From: Pseudomonadota bacterium
Lineage (GTDB): Bacteria; Pseudomonadota; Gammaproteobacteria; Burkholderiales; Gallionellaceae
Direction: 5' to 3'
DNA: 40,877 nt
Assembly: GCA_021782995.1 (NCBI GenBank)
Contig: JAJXUI010000002.1
Coordinates: 83,084 to 123,960, forward strand
Shown here one piece after another: positions 1 through 7,731 of this stretch (the first letter of the stretch is position 1; each line of letters opens with the position of its first letter). A model generated the notes under the pieces. The model was not told the DNA's origin. It did no database searches and saw nothing but the letters and a program-made list of their open reading frames with translations. The translations under genes and the position numbers were made by a program.

Positions 1-271
1 CTTCCACTTCATTGTGTACACGGGCGATGATGTGTGCAGCCACCAGGCCGTCACCCACGCGCTCGCACGCATCCGCACCTGCGCGTACTGCAGCATTCAC
101 CGCACCTGTTTCGCCGCGCACCAGCACAGTCACATAACCACCACCGACGAACTGACGACCGATCAGGCGCACTTCGGCTGCCTTGGTCATGGCGTCAGCC
201 GCCTCAATCGCAGGCACCAGACCACGTGTTTCGATCATGCCCAGTGCAATACCAGTTGTACCATTTGCCAT
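1..271 (-). CDS. csoS1: CsoS1 alpha-carboxysome shell hexamer protein (3' end outside window)
   Basis: BMC-domain shell protein that forms the hexameric tiles of the alpha-carboxysome facets. About 90 residues are visible from ATG 271, and the C-terminus runs off the left edge; CsoS1 proteins are usually about 98 residues long. The start MANGTTGIALGMIETRGLVP, the later segment AAEVRLIGRQFVGGGYVTVL and the RVGDG motif are characteristic of CsoS1A/B/C. A strong ribosome binding site (GGAAAGGAG) sits just upstream. It follows csoS4B after 55 bp, the standard order at the end of a cso operon, so further csoS1 paralogues may lie to the left. Which paralogue (A, B or C) this is cannot be told. Confidence 0.95.
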   Translation of the reverse strand, partial: MANGTTGIALGMIETRGLVPAIEAADAMTKAAEVRLIGRQFVGGGYVTVLVRGETGAVNAAVRAGADACERVGDGLVAAHIIARVHNEVE

Positions 272-326
272 TTTGTTGCTCCTTTCCAAATTAAAAATTA
301 AATGCCTGTATCAAAATCGGGACTGC

Positions 327-590
327 TTATCTGCTTTCCGGTTTGTCCTCTTCCCACTGATCGATAATTCCACCTACAGTCAGATCAGTCAGAATCTTGT
401 AGTTGCCGGCCGCATAACGCGCTGCCGAGCCGGCAACAGTAATCACCCATTTCCCTGGCGGTACGCCTACCGGATCCACCGCTACGGACAGCTTGCCCTT
501 GTTGTCTTCAAGGATCAGCAGCGAGCTGGTCAGCAATCCGGGGATACGCTGCGTGACGACCAGGTCGGACACCACACGCATGATCTCCAT
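327..590 (-). CDS. csoS4B: CsoS4B carboxysome shell vertex pentamer protein
   Basis: An 87-residue EutN/CcmL-family protein, the pentamer that caps vertices of the carboxysome shell. The N-terminus MEIMRVVSDLVVTQR and the GAGSAAR-like VAGSAAR loop are typical of this family, as is the DLTVGGIID segment near the C-terminus. It begins only 1 bp after the csoS4A stop, with its ribosome binding site (AGGAG) inside the end of csoS4A, so the two are probably translated together. The B designation rests on gene order (second of the pair) and on the family ending; sequence comparison would be needed to be certain which paralogue it is. Confidence 0.93.
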   Translation of the reverse strand: MEIMRVVSDLVVTQRIPGLLTSSLLILEDNKGKLSVAVDPVGVPPGKWVITVAGSAARYAAGNYKILTDLTVGGIIDQWEEDKPESR

Positions 591-591
591 G

Positions 592-843
592 TCAGCTCTC
601 CTGCCAGTGGTCGATAATGCCGATAATGGTCAGGTCGCTCGGAAAGTCCTTTGCGCCTGCCGCTTCACGGGCAGCGGAACTGCCCACGCAGATCACCCAG
701 TCACCGGGTATGCAGCCGATCGCATCAACAGCCACACTGCGTGCGCCGCCTACTTTTTCCTGCACGACCAGCAGGGGGCGGGTTCCCATTTCCTGAACCC
801 GGTTGGTTGAGACCAGTGTCTTTTCTACTCGCATAATCTTCAT
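592..843 (-). CDS. csoS4A: CsoS4A carboxysome shell vertex pentamer protein
   Basis: An 83-residue EutN/CcmL-family pentameric vertex protein of the alpha-carboxysome. It shows the family start MKIMRVEKTLVSTNR, a central VGSSAAREAAG loop and the DLTIIGIID ending. It starts 9 bp after csoSCA, with GAGGTGAAACC before the ATG as the ribosome binding site, and runs directly into csoS4B. CsoS4A and CsoS4B are minor components, yet they seal the icosahedral shell against CO2 leakage in characterised carboxysomes. It is full length for the family. Confidence 0.93.
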   Translation of the reverse strand: MKIMRVEKTLVSTNRVQEMGTRPLLVVQEKVGGARSVAVDAIGCIPGDWVICVGSSAAREAAGAKDFPSDLTIIGIIDHWQES

Positions 844-852
844 GGTTTCACC

Positions 853-2451
853 TCAATGTCCGAATTTTTCTTCAGCAATGTCGACGACTTCCAGCTTGCT
901 GTCCGGCGCCTTGGCCTGCACGATCAGGCTGCACACGATCAACCCCTGCTCGACCAGGGATTTGTAGCGATTGTTGATCGCCGCATGGATGCGATGGCAG
1001 CGTTCAACCGCACGGTCGCGTGCACCAGGTATGCTGGCGTCATAGCGGTAGTGGATCGCGATCGGTGCGGGCAGGCCGTGGCGGATATTCAGTCCGGTGA
1101 AAATTTTGATGCCTACATCCAGGTCCCGCGCGCCTTCTTCCACTGTATACATCTGTGCCAGGTAGGTCAGGTTGCGGATGCGCAATTCATCGAAGCCTTC
1201 GCCGACGCAGATGAATTTTTCCTGGTGGCCAATATCCGCATAGCGGCCGTTATGCTCGCTTTTCACATAGGCAATCTGCGAGCAATTGTTTTCCAGTAGC
1301 TGCGCGATCAGCCGGCGCATGCCAGCGTCAGGCGAGCCTTCTCCCTGGCCCCAGCCTACGGTTTTCGCGGCCTTGTCGATTGCAGCGAGCAGGTGTTCGC
1401 GAGCCTGGGCGGGATTCATACCGGCTGTCTGCTCGAACTGCTCGGCGTTGTTTACCAGTCGGTACAGGCTCATCTCGCCCTTGCTGTCCGGGATGTGGAT
1501 CTTGATGCTGTCGTTATCCGTATCCACGCCGATCAGCAGGGTGGCAACAGAGGCGCCGCAGCAGAAGCCGTTTTCAATCGCAGTGCGGAACGCATTCAGC
1601 CTGCCCAGTGCCGCTTCGGCGGCAGCCAGCTCGTTGCTGCCATGCGCCGCACATCCCTCGTGCGAAGGGGCAGAGCTGCTGAAGTGGTACACAGCGATCT
1701 TCAGGTAGCGCGTGCCGGCATCCGCCAGCGTAGGAACGCCTTCGCGGAAACGGCGCAGCTCGGTCTCGGTCCACTTCTTGACATTGCCTTCCACATCGAA
1801 CATGGCGCCGGCGTGTGACTGCACCCGACCAACGGCATGTGAAGGCAGGCGCAGCACATATTGCAGCAGGCCCTTCAGGCGGCCGTCAGCACAGGGGCTG
1901 ACGTCCACCTCGTGAAAGCCGCACTCGATGAAGAAGCGCAGCATGGCGTCTGCATCTCGCGGATCGCGGTCAAGCGGTAGTGTCAGCTCGGCCGCAAGAT
2001 CGCGGAAGGTATGCAGAACGCTGTATCCATAAAGTTGCTTCATGTCCAGGCTGGAAACCCAGGCATCATCAAGAACCTGCACGGGCAACTCGAAACCCAA
2101 TGTTTCCCGCGCAATTTCCTGGCCCTTCTTTACAAAATCCTCTTCGTGCTGCAAGGAAGATACGCGTTTCAAGGCAGGTACGATTCCATTGAAACGAGCC
2201 CTTACCGTCCGCTCGTAATCAGCAAGCCGTGCATTCTGTTCGGCCTGGATCAGCGGGTGGCCGTCTGCCGGACCGGCATTGACCACACACTCTCCACGCG
2301 CATCCAGTTGCATACCCGGAGGGCAGAAGCTGGGCCGTTGTGGCCAGCTGAATGCCAACGCATGGGTAACCGGCATGCTTTTCATGGCCATTGCCACAGG
2401 GGCGGTCTGGCCATTCGATTTCATACGTTCCGGACGGTTACGAGTATTCAT
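853..2451 (-). CDS. csoSCA: CsoSCA carboxysomal carbonic anhydrase
   Basis: A 532-residue shell-associated carbonic anhydrase (CsoS3, epsilon/beta-like class) that converts bicarbonate to CO2 inside the carboxysome. The catalytic stretch SPCADGRLKG supplies zinc ligand C187 with the D189/R191 pair. The other zinc ligands are H256 and C267, spaced by 11 residues as in the Halothiobacillus enzyme. The first 60-100 residues are variable and probably disordered, consistent with the N-terminal peptide that docks onto Rubisco in studied examples. The start gives ATG with AAGG about 11 bases upstream. An alternative Met at residue 10 or later is possible. The gene lies 24 bp after csoS2 and 9 bp before csoS4A. 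Confidence 0.94.
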   Translation of the reverse strand: MNTRNRPERMKSNGQTAPVAMAMKSMPVTHALAFSWPQRPSFCPPGMQLDARGECVVNAGPADGHPLIQAEQNARLADYERTVRARFNGIVPALKRVSSLQHEEDFVKKGQEIARETLGFELPVQVLDDAWVSSLDMKQLYGYSVLHTFRDLAAELTLPLDRDPRDADAMLRFFIECGFHEVDVSPCADGRLKGLLQYVLRLPSHAVGRVQSHAGAMFDVEGNVKKWTETELRRFREGVPTLADAGTRYLKIAVYHFSSSAPSHEGCAAHGSNELAAAEAALGRLNAFRTAIENGFCCGASVATLLIGVDTDNDSIKIHIPDSKGEMSLYRLVNNAEQFEQTAGMNPAQAREHLLAAIDKAAKTVGWGQGEGSPDAGMRRLIAQLLENNCSQIAYVKSEHNGRYADIGHQEKFICVGEGFDELRIRNLTYLAQMYTVEEGARDLDVGIKIFTGLNIRHGLPAPIAIHYRYDASIPGARDRAVERCHRIHAAINNRYKSLVEQGLIVCSLIVQAKAPDSKLEVVDIAEEKFGH

Positions 2452-2475
2452 TTCAATATTTACCTTGGTTGCCTA

Positions 2476-4299
2476 TCAGCCGCGTGCACCGCCCGAGAGG
2501 GTGATGATGGCTCCTTTTGCTGCTACGCCATGACTGCCGGTTACACGAATTTCGGGTGTTTCCGGTTTTTCAATCTGGCGCTTGGCCCTGATCATGGGTG
2601 GCATGCCACGCTGGGTCGGGTTCCTGTTACTTGCTGACTGGCCTTCGGTACCTGTTACCCTGTCACCGCGATCCCAGGCATCGCCGGTAATCGAACGCTC
2701 GCGTCCTTCACCGGTAATGCGCTGTGGTGCTGCCTGTTCCGCGGAAGCATCCACCTGGGGAACTTCCCTTGCAGGTATGTCGCGATGGCGGAATTCCGGG
2801 GTGCCCGAAATCAAGCCAACTGCCCTCGCCATGGAACCGCTGATGCGGCTGTTGCTGCTGCCGTATGCATTGCCTGAAATCCGGCTTTGCATGCTTTCGC
2901 GGGCAACCCTGGCTGGAGCATTGATGGAGAAACCGCCGGATGAAGCTGGCTGCGGGATAGCCAGCTCATCCATCAATCTGATACTGCGGCGGCTCTGGTC
3001 GTCAGCGTCTGCATTGCGGGGGTGGAGGAAGGCGCCACTGATCTGTGCAAGTCCGGCCTTACTGCCAGACTCACGTGGAACAAGATGTTCCACTGCGATC
3101 GAATTGGTGCCGGTCACCCCTTTGTTTGCGTGATATTCATCACCCGTCAATTTGCTCGGCATAGCTGTCACCATTCCTGTTATTTGATCACCCATCAGGG
3201 TGCGCGACACTCCGAGCATGGCGGGCGGCAAGAAAGGCTGTGCGCGCCTTGCCGAAGTGTACGGGCCATCGATCATGTAGCGGGAACCAGTCACTCTGGA
3301 AGAGGATGAGTCTTCAGCGCGGGAACGGCTCGGCGATGGCACCTGTTGGGTGCCTCTCACCGCGCTGCCAGCGCTCGAGTGACTGGTTAATGGCTTTTTT
3401 GAGCTTTCCCCCTGTGTGCGAGGAATGCCGGGATTGGCGTAAGAGCCACCGGTTACACGGCTGCCTGCACCGCTGTCATTGCCTGTTACCGTTGTGTTGC
3501 GGGGCGTGTCACCGCCTGAAAAGGCATTACCGCGGGCGGTCATGCCGAAAGCAACTTTTTCCGGAGCAGGTTCAGGACGGGTGCCGCAGAAGGCCACGGA
3601 TTGTTCTGTCGACAGGTACTCGGTGCCAGTCACGCGCTTGCAGGTGCCGTTGTCATCGCCGGTCACGCTCTGGCCATGATCAACATTGGTGCCGGTAACG
3701 GTGCGGCCGCGGCTGGTGCTGGTGACACCTACCTTGGCAGCAGCCGGAGCTGGAACCGCGCTGCAGAAATTGCGGAATTGCTCGGAGCCGATGTATTCGG
3801 TACCCGTCACGGTGCGGCAGGTGCCCTGCTCGTTACCGGTTACGCGGCTGGTACGTTCAACCTGGTTGCCAGTCACGCTGGTGCCGGAGAGGGTGGTACC
3901 TTCTTCGACCTTGGGTGGTGCAGGACGTACGCGGCCGGACGGGCGTGCAGTCGGAGCATTTCCGCGACCCTTTAACGATTGCTCGATACGGCGCTTGCGA
4001 GCGGCCGAAATGGGGGCGGGGGTTATGGTTGTAGAGGCAGAATATGACTCGCTGCTCTTGTGCTGGCAGGAACAGCTGTGTTGCTGTTCTTGACTGCTGT
4101 TAACAGGCTCGGTTACCGTGCTCTGCGTGCTTGCAGTTGCCGAAGAGGCAGACGATGACGTACCTGGCGATGTCGATTTGGCCGGTGTGCCGCCTTTCAG
4201 GGCGGCTTTCCCGTTCAAAGACAGCGCCTGCCTCCGGGCGATAGCGGCCTCTCGGCCACTTAATCGTGGAGTCGCTGCTTGTTCAGTCGCTTGGCTCAT
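2476..4299 (-). CDS. csoS2: CsoS2 carboxysome assembly scaffold, short form
   Basis: Intrinsically disordered scaffold that bridges Rubisco and the shell. At 607 residues it is shorter than the well-studied 869-residue Halothiobacillus protein. Rubisco-binding N-repeats are seen at about 13-34 (SGREAAIARRQALSLNGKAA) and 98-118, where four are usual. Middle repeats with the VTG pattern and paired cysteines occur at about 136-180 and 196-240. A third, at 256-290, has lost its cysteines. The C-terminal region (about 335-607) has many ITG/ISG/VTG motifs and ends in the shell-anchoring SGGARG. The start has AAGGA seven bases upstream. It is the first gene of the operon and is read divergently from cbbR. 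No obvious slippery frameshift site was seen. Confidence 0.94.
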   Translation of the reverse strand: MSQATEQAATPRLSGREAAIARRQALSLNGKAALKGGTPAKSTSPGTSSSASSATASTQSTVTEPVNSSQEQQHSCSCQHKSSESYSASTTITPAPISAARKRRIEQSLKGRGNAPTARPSGRVRPAPPKVEEGTTLSGTSVTGNQVERTSRVTGNEQGTCRTVTGTEYIGSEQFRNFCSAVPAPAAAKVGVTSTSRGRTVTGTNVDHGQSVTGDDNGTCKRVTGTEYLSTEQSVAFCGTRPEPAPEKVAFGMTARGNAFSGGDTPRNTTVTGNDSGAGSRVTGGSYANPGIPRTQGESSKKPLTSHSSAGSAVRGTQQVPSPSRSRAEDSSSSRVTGSRYMIDGPYTSARRAQPFLPPAMLGVSRTLMGDQITGMVTAMPSKLTGDEYHANKGVTGTNSIAVEHLVPRESGSKAGLAQISGAFLHPRNADADDQSRRSIRLMDELAIPQPASSGGFSINAPARVARESMQSRISGNAYGSSNSRISGSMARAVGLISGTPEFRHRDIPAREVPQVDASAEQAAPQRITGEGRERSITGDAWDRGDRVTGTEGQSASNRNPTQRGMPPMIRAKRQIEKPETPEIRVTGSHGVAAKGAIITLSGGARG

Positions 4300-4390
4300 G
4301 GATCATTCCTTTTGCGTCAGCTTGTTTCGATCAGGGTGTCAGGCGGATGTGGCTTGCCCTTGGAGCGCATATTAAGTTTGGTCGAATATA

Positions 4391-4416
4391 ATTAAAAATG
4401 AATAATTTTTATAATT
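4391..4416. promoter_or_regulatory. AT-rich dyad between csoS2 and cbbR, possible CbbR-binding site
   Basis: The 195-bp divergent region contains an AT-rich stretch with the inverted repeat AAAAAT-GAATA-ATTTTT and several T-N11-A spacings, as expected for a LysR-type operator. LysR regulators normally bind such sites between their own gene and a divergent target, here the cso operon. This assignment is inference from position and symmetry, and no promoter elements are assigned with confidence. Confidence 0.4.
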
Positions 4417-4494
4417 ACCATATATTTTTACTAATGGAGTTGTGGCTTCCGATATAATTAAGTCAGGTTTGAATCATTGGGAGTGGGGGTTGGT

Positions 4495-5421
4495 ATGAAT
4501 GTGACATTCAGGCAGTTGAAATTGCTGGAGGCGGTGGCCAGGTTATCGAGTTTTACCCGGGCATCCGAGGAATTACACCTGACTCAGCCTGCGGTTTCTA
4601 CTCAAATCAAGCAGTTGGAGGATGAGGTGGGTATGCCCTTGTTTGAGCAGTTGGGCAAGAAAATCTTTCTGACTGAAGCTGGACGTGAGATGTATGAGTT
4701 CAGCCGGAATATTGCCAGGCAATTTGTCGACATCGAGTCCGTGCTGGATGATATGCGTGGGGTCAAGCGCGGTTCGCTGAAGCTGGTCGCAACCGCCACC
4801 TGTAAATATTTTGCGCCTTATTTGCTCGCGGGTTTTTCCAAGCTGCATGACAATGTGCAGGTCCATCTGGAGATTACCAATCGCGAGAATGTGGTGACAG
4901 CCCTCCAGGAAAATGTGCCTGACATGGCGATCATGGGCACGCCGCCTGATGAAATTCCTTTGAATTATCGGGCTTTTATGGAGAATCCTTTGGTGGTGAT
5001 TGCGCACCCGGAGCATCCATTGGTGCACGAACAGCGCATCCCGCTGGAAGAGTTATTAAAGGAAAATTTCATCTTGCGCGAGAAGGGTTCGGGGACTCGC
5101 AATGCGGTTGAGCGCTTTCTGCAAGGCCGTAATCTCAGTGTGACGGCCACGATGGAAATGAGCCGTAACGAGGCGATCAAGCATGCAGTCATGGCAGGGC
5201 TGGGGCTGGGTATTGTTTCGCTGCATACGCTTGAATTTGAATTGAAATTGAAAAAGCTGGCGATATTGAGCGTGGAAGGATTCCCGATCATGAAAGAGTG
5301 GTATCTGGTCACGCGCTCAGGGAAACGCATGTCGCCGATTGCCCAGGCGTTTCATGATTTTGTGCTGAATGAAACGCATAATGTCGTGCCATTGCCGCAA
5401 ATTCCAAATATCATAATTTAA
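4495..5421 (+). CDS. cbbR: CbbR, LysR-family regulator of CO2 fixation
   Basis: A 308-residue LysR-type transcription regulator. Residues 1-65 are the winged helix-turn-helix, with the family pattern FTRASEELHLTQPAVSTQIK. The remainder is a two-lobed effector-binding domain, and segments such as GSGTRNAVERF and MAGLGLGIVSL are typical of CbbR. ATG 4495 is chosen over an upstream TTG because it gives the canonical family start (MNVTFRQLKLLEAV) and follows a purine-rich stretch. CbbR proteins sense metabolites such as NADPH or phosphorylated sugars and activate Calvin-cycle operons. Its divergent position next to csoS2 suggests it controls the cso operon directly. The usual cbbL/cbbS genes are not beside it. 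Confidence 0.9.
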   Translation: MNVTFRQLKLLEAVARLSSFTRASEELHLTQPAVSTQIKQLEDEVGMPLFEQLGKKIFLTEAGREMYEFSRNIARQFVDIESVLDDMRGVKRGSLKLVATATCKYFAPYLLAGFSKLHDNVQVHLEITNRENVVTALQENVPDMAIMGTPPDEIPLNYRAFMENPLVVIAHPEHPLVHEQRIPLEELLKENFILREKGSGTRNAVERFLQGRNLSVTATMEMSRNEAIKHAVMAGLGLGIVSLHTLEFELKLKKLAILSVEGFPIMKEWYLVTRSGKRMSPIAQAFHDFVLNETHNVVPLPQIPNIII

Positions 5422-5492
5422 TCAAATGATTATTTGAGTGACTGTGGGCGATCAAGCGCCAGGGCAGGGGATTGTGGTGATTGAAAGGTAGG

Positions 5493-5505
5493 CTACAGTC
5501 TGTAG
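5493..5505. promoter_or_regulatory. 13-bp palindrome in the cbbR-acRAF gap, half repeated downstream
   Basis: CTACAGTCTGTAG at 5493-5505 is a perfect palindrome around a central T. An 11-base direct copy of its left part (GCTACAGTCTG, 5492-5502) recurs at 5614-5624, closer to acRAF. The 277-bp gap before acRAF otherwise shows only AT-rich DNA and no clear terminator. The paired motif may be an operator for the acRAF-mcdAB operon, but nothing in the sequence identifies the binding protein. Confidence 0.3.
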
Positions 5506-5698
5506 GGAATATATCAATAAAAATATATGGAAACCATCAGGAACATTTATTTTTATTATCCTAATTCTTGGCATAAAGTACACACTGCTGATCCGGCTTA
5601 AGCAAACGCAAACGCTACAGTCTGATCAAACGGTTATTCCCTTCGAGTGTGGCTTGACGAGGTGACCGGTCAATAATTATTCAGCGAAGGAGTCAATC

Positions 5699-5962
5699 AT
5701 GAGTGATGCAGCGATAGAGGTTGAAGGCTGGCAAATTCAGCAACGTCAGGCATTGATGACGCGCCGCTACGAGTTTGCCAATTATGATGAGACGAGAAAT
5801 TTTCTGGATAAACTTGCCGATTTATCAAAGGATAAAGGGTTGTACCCGGATCTGAATTTTGGCAAAACGCATGTCAACGTCAGTATCTCGCCGGAGTCAC
5901 GTGTGCTGGGGGCCGAATCTTACGAGTTTGCCCAGGCAATCAATGATCTGATGGCCAAATAA
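5699..5962 (+). CDS. acRAF, carboxysome-associated Rubisco assembly factor (PCD-like)
   Basis: An 87-residue protein of the pterin-4a-carbinolamine dehydratase fold. The core (about residues 40-85, LYPDLNFGKTHVNVSI then a V-LGAESYEFAQAI helix) matches the fold. However, the catalytic His pair of true dehydratases is replaced by Leu-Tyr before Pro-Asp. Such catalytically dead versions next to cso genes are known as acRAF and assist Rubisco folding or assembly. The start has GAAGGAG upstream. It is followed after 17 bp by mcdA, suggesting one operon acRAF-mcdA-mcdB serving the carboxysome. Confidence 0.85.
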   Translation: MSDAAIEVEGWQIQQRQALMTRRYEFANYDETRNFLDKLADLSKDKGLYPDLNFGKTHVNVSISPESRVLGAESYEFAQAINDLMAK

Positions 5963-5979
5963 CTACGCCGGGGGACGCC

Positions 5980-6615
5980 ATGTCTAAGGGGATACGCATT
6001 GCGCTGGCCAACCTGAAAGGGGGATGTGGAAAGTCTACCTTGGCATTGAATCTGGCCGCTGGCCTCGCCAGGCGAGGCTCCGTCCGCTTGCTGGATGCTG
6101 ATCCGCAGGGGGCTTTGCGGCACTGGTCGAGCTGGGCGGATGTCAATGAACAAATGCCTGTGACAGTACAGGCAGCAGACAATCCCGGGCAACTGGCCAG
6201 CGCCAGCAATGAATGTGATTTTGTCATCGTGGATTGCCCTCCGTCGCTGGATATTGATATTACGTTGAAGTTTTTGCGCAATGTCGATCACGTGGTGGTA
6301 CCGGTATTGCCATCTCCACTGGATTTATGGGCAAGCAACATGGCGGCTGAAGCGATCGAAAAGGTTCGCAAGGAAAATCCGGGTTTGCGTCCCTGGGTGG
6401 TGCTGAATCAGCTGGAAGAGCGCAGTGCATTTTCCCGTGCGATGCAGGATGTCCTGGGGCAATTCAATCTGCCTGTGCTGCAAACCCGGGTAAGGCGGCG
6501 TGCAATCTATCGGCTGGCGATGCTGGAAGGCAAAAGCGTATACCAGCTCGGGGGCAGGGGCCTGCCGGCGGTTGCAGAAATTGAAGCCATTTTGAATGAG
6601 GTATTACAAGCATGA
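5980..6615 (+). CDS. mcdA: McdA, ParA-type ATPase for carboxysome positioning
   Basis: A 211-residue ParA/MinD-family ATPase. It has a deviant Walker A at residues 13-20 (KGGCGKST), a Walker A' (LLDADPQG, about 39-46) and a Walker B (VIVDCPPS, about 84-91). The size and position beside acRAF and the small gene 6612-6896 fit McdA of alpha-carboxysomes. In that system McdA binds the nucleoid and forms gradients that space carboxysomes along the cell. Its stop overlaps the start of the next gene as ATGA, typical of translational coupling with the partner. A chromosome-partitioning ParA is less likely because no parB or parS is seen. Confidence 0.85.
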   Translation: MSKGIRIALANLKGGCGKSTLALNLAAGLARRGSVRLLDADPQGALRHWSSWADVNEQMPVTVQAADNPGQLASASNECDFVIVDCPPSLDIDITLKFLRNVDHVVVPVLPSPLDLWASNMAAEAIEKVRKENPGLRPWVVLNQLEERSAFSRAMQDVLGQFNLPVLQTRVRRRAIYRLAMLEGKSVYQLGGRGLPAVAEIEAILNEVLQA

Positions 6616-6896
6616 GCAAAATCAAAGACAAACTTAAAGCAAGCATCAATCCGTTAATCGCCAAGGCTGACGCGCCCAAAGCAGAAGCAAACGTGCCGGG
6701 ACAATCAAAACCCGAAGCACAAAAGAGTTCTGCAACGGCTGGCAACATGCAGGCTGCAGCGGCCAAGGCAGCGCCGACTGCTGTCGAGCCCAGGGTGCAT
6801 GAGAAAAAAACGGCGCCAGCCAAACCAGCGAAGGCTGCGACAGGTTTGGAGAATAAGGGCGCCTATTCCCAGGGCTGCTCGGTCTGGCCAGACTGA
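6612..6896 (+). CDS. mcdB: McdB-like carboxysome positioning adaptor
   Basis: A 94-residue, low-complexity protein rich in Ala, Lys and Pro, with a charged N-terminus (MSKIKDKLKASINP) and a single Trp three residues from the end (SVWPD). This matches the description of alpha-type McdB: short, disordered, without a long coiled coil, and with an invariant Trp close to the C-terminus. McdB links the carboxysome shell to McdA and stimulates its ATPase. The start codon overlaps the mcdA stop. Assignment rests on context and composition rather than on conserved domain sequence. Confidence 0.75.
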   Translation: MSKIKDKLKASINPLIAKADAPKAEANVPGQSKPEAQKSSATAGNMQAAAAKAAPTAVEPRVHEKKTAPAKPAKAATGLENKGAYSQGCSVWPD

Positions 6897-7222
6897 ATTT
6901 AACTTTATTGCGGATGCAGGCAAGCCATTCGGTCATTTGCGTCGTGGTATGCCATCCCATCCGCACTCCTTTCTGGCTTTATCCGTCTTCATCCGGTATT
7001 TCGACTTGGCTCTATCGCAGAGCGTGTTTCCCCTTACTTCGCCTTGCATCCGGTTGGGAAGCATGCATTTAAATGCAGCGTGTTCACTGTTTGCAAACGC
7101 AGATAAAACTTTCTCGCATGATATGATTTGGTCCGGCAATGGCCACCCCGCGTCATGACAGCAGAGCGCTATTTGGCAAGGGGGCGGACAATAGGAATAT
7201 TTATCTGGCAAGAAGGAGATAC
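6897..7222. other. Intergenic region mcdB to psiE-like gene
   Basis: This 326-bp stretch contains no convincing gene. Short frames on both strands lack ribosome binding sites. A 12-base palindrome, GCATTTAAATGC, lies at 7065-7076. A strong ribosome binding site (AAGGAG) ends the stretch, just before the downstream gene. A promoter for the psiE-like gene is expected here but I cannot place it. Confidence 0.5.
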
Positions 7223-7660
7223 ATGAAAGCAAGCATCAAGGATTTTAATCACGGCATATTGAACATTGTCGAAAACATAGGTCTGCTGGTTATCGGCATT
7301 GCAACGGTTGTGGCGATGAGCAGCGAGGTCATCAACATGGTCAAGGCGCTGCAGGTTACTTTGAGTGACCTGTTGCTACTGTTCCTGTATCTGGAAGTGC
7401 TGGCCATGGTTGGCTTGTATTACCACTCCGGTAAATTACCGGTGCGTTTTCCTTTGTACATCGCGATGGTGGCACTGGCGCGGTACCTGATTCTGGATAT
7501 GAAAGCGATGGATAACTGGCGGATGCTGGCGGCAACTGGCTCGATCCTGATGCTGACCATAGCCGTATTCCTGATCCGCTATGGGCATGTGAAGTTTCCT
7601 TATCCTGGAGATGATGTTTCAGACCTGAAGGAGGCTGAACACTACCGCAAGAAAAGCTGA
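7223..7660 (+). CDS. PsiE-family inner-membrane protein
   Basis: A 145-residue protein with four predicted membrane spans, at about 20-40, 50-72, 80-100 and 110-128. It has the PsiE-family core LYYHSGKLPVRFPLYIAMVA followed by LARYLILDM. The family is named from a phosphate-starvation-induced gene of E. coli, and its molecular role is unknown. ATG 7223 is chosen because AAGGAG lies six bases upstream and it starts just before the first helix; a longer frame from 7139 has no such signal. A strong terminator follows. Its place next to the carboxysome genes may be accidental. Confidence 0.75.
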   Translation: MKASIKDFNHGILNIVENIGLLVIGIATVVAMSSEVINMVKALQVTLSDLLLLFLYLEVLAMVGLYYHSGKLPVRFPLYIAMVALARYLILDMKAMDNWRMLAATGSILMLTIAVFLIRYGHVKFPYPGDDVSDLKEAEHYRKKS

Positions 7661-7675
7661 ATAGTTGCAGCAATG

Positions 7676-7704
7676 AAAAAGGCCTCGTTTGACGAGGCCT
7701 TTTT
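7676..7704. terminator. Bidirectional rho-independent terminator
   Basis: Five A residues, a 7-bp stem GGCCTCG / CGAGGCC around the loop TTTGA, then a T run. The A run gives the matching T tract on the other strand. It separates two convergent genes, the psiE-like gene and the rhodanese, and should stop transcription from both. Confidence 0.92.
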
Positions 7705-7731
7705 CTTTTCCTTTAAATTAAGCTTAAAGGA

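Noticed and set aside
2582-3133. Long plus-strand frames opposite csoS2 and csoSCA (also 3240-3698, 1286-1708, 2011-2637)
   Set aside because: They are GC-rich antisense shadows of well-supported minus-strand genes, without ribosome sites or recognisable products.
5422-5437. Hairpin TCAAATGATTATTTGA after cbbR as a terminator
   Set aside because: The stem is AT-rich and short, and no T tract follows.
5980-6615. Chromosome or plasmid partition ParA
   Set aside because: There is no ParB or parS beside it, and its neighbours are acRAF and an McdB-like protein, so a carboxysome positioning role fits better.
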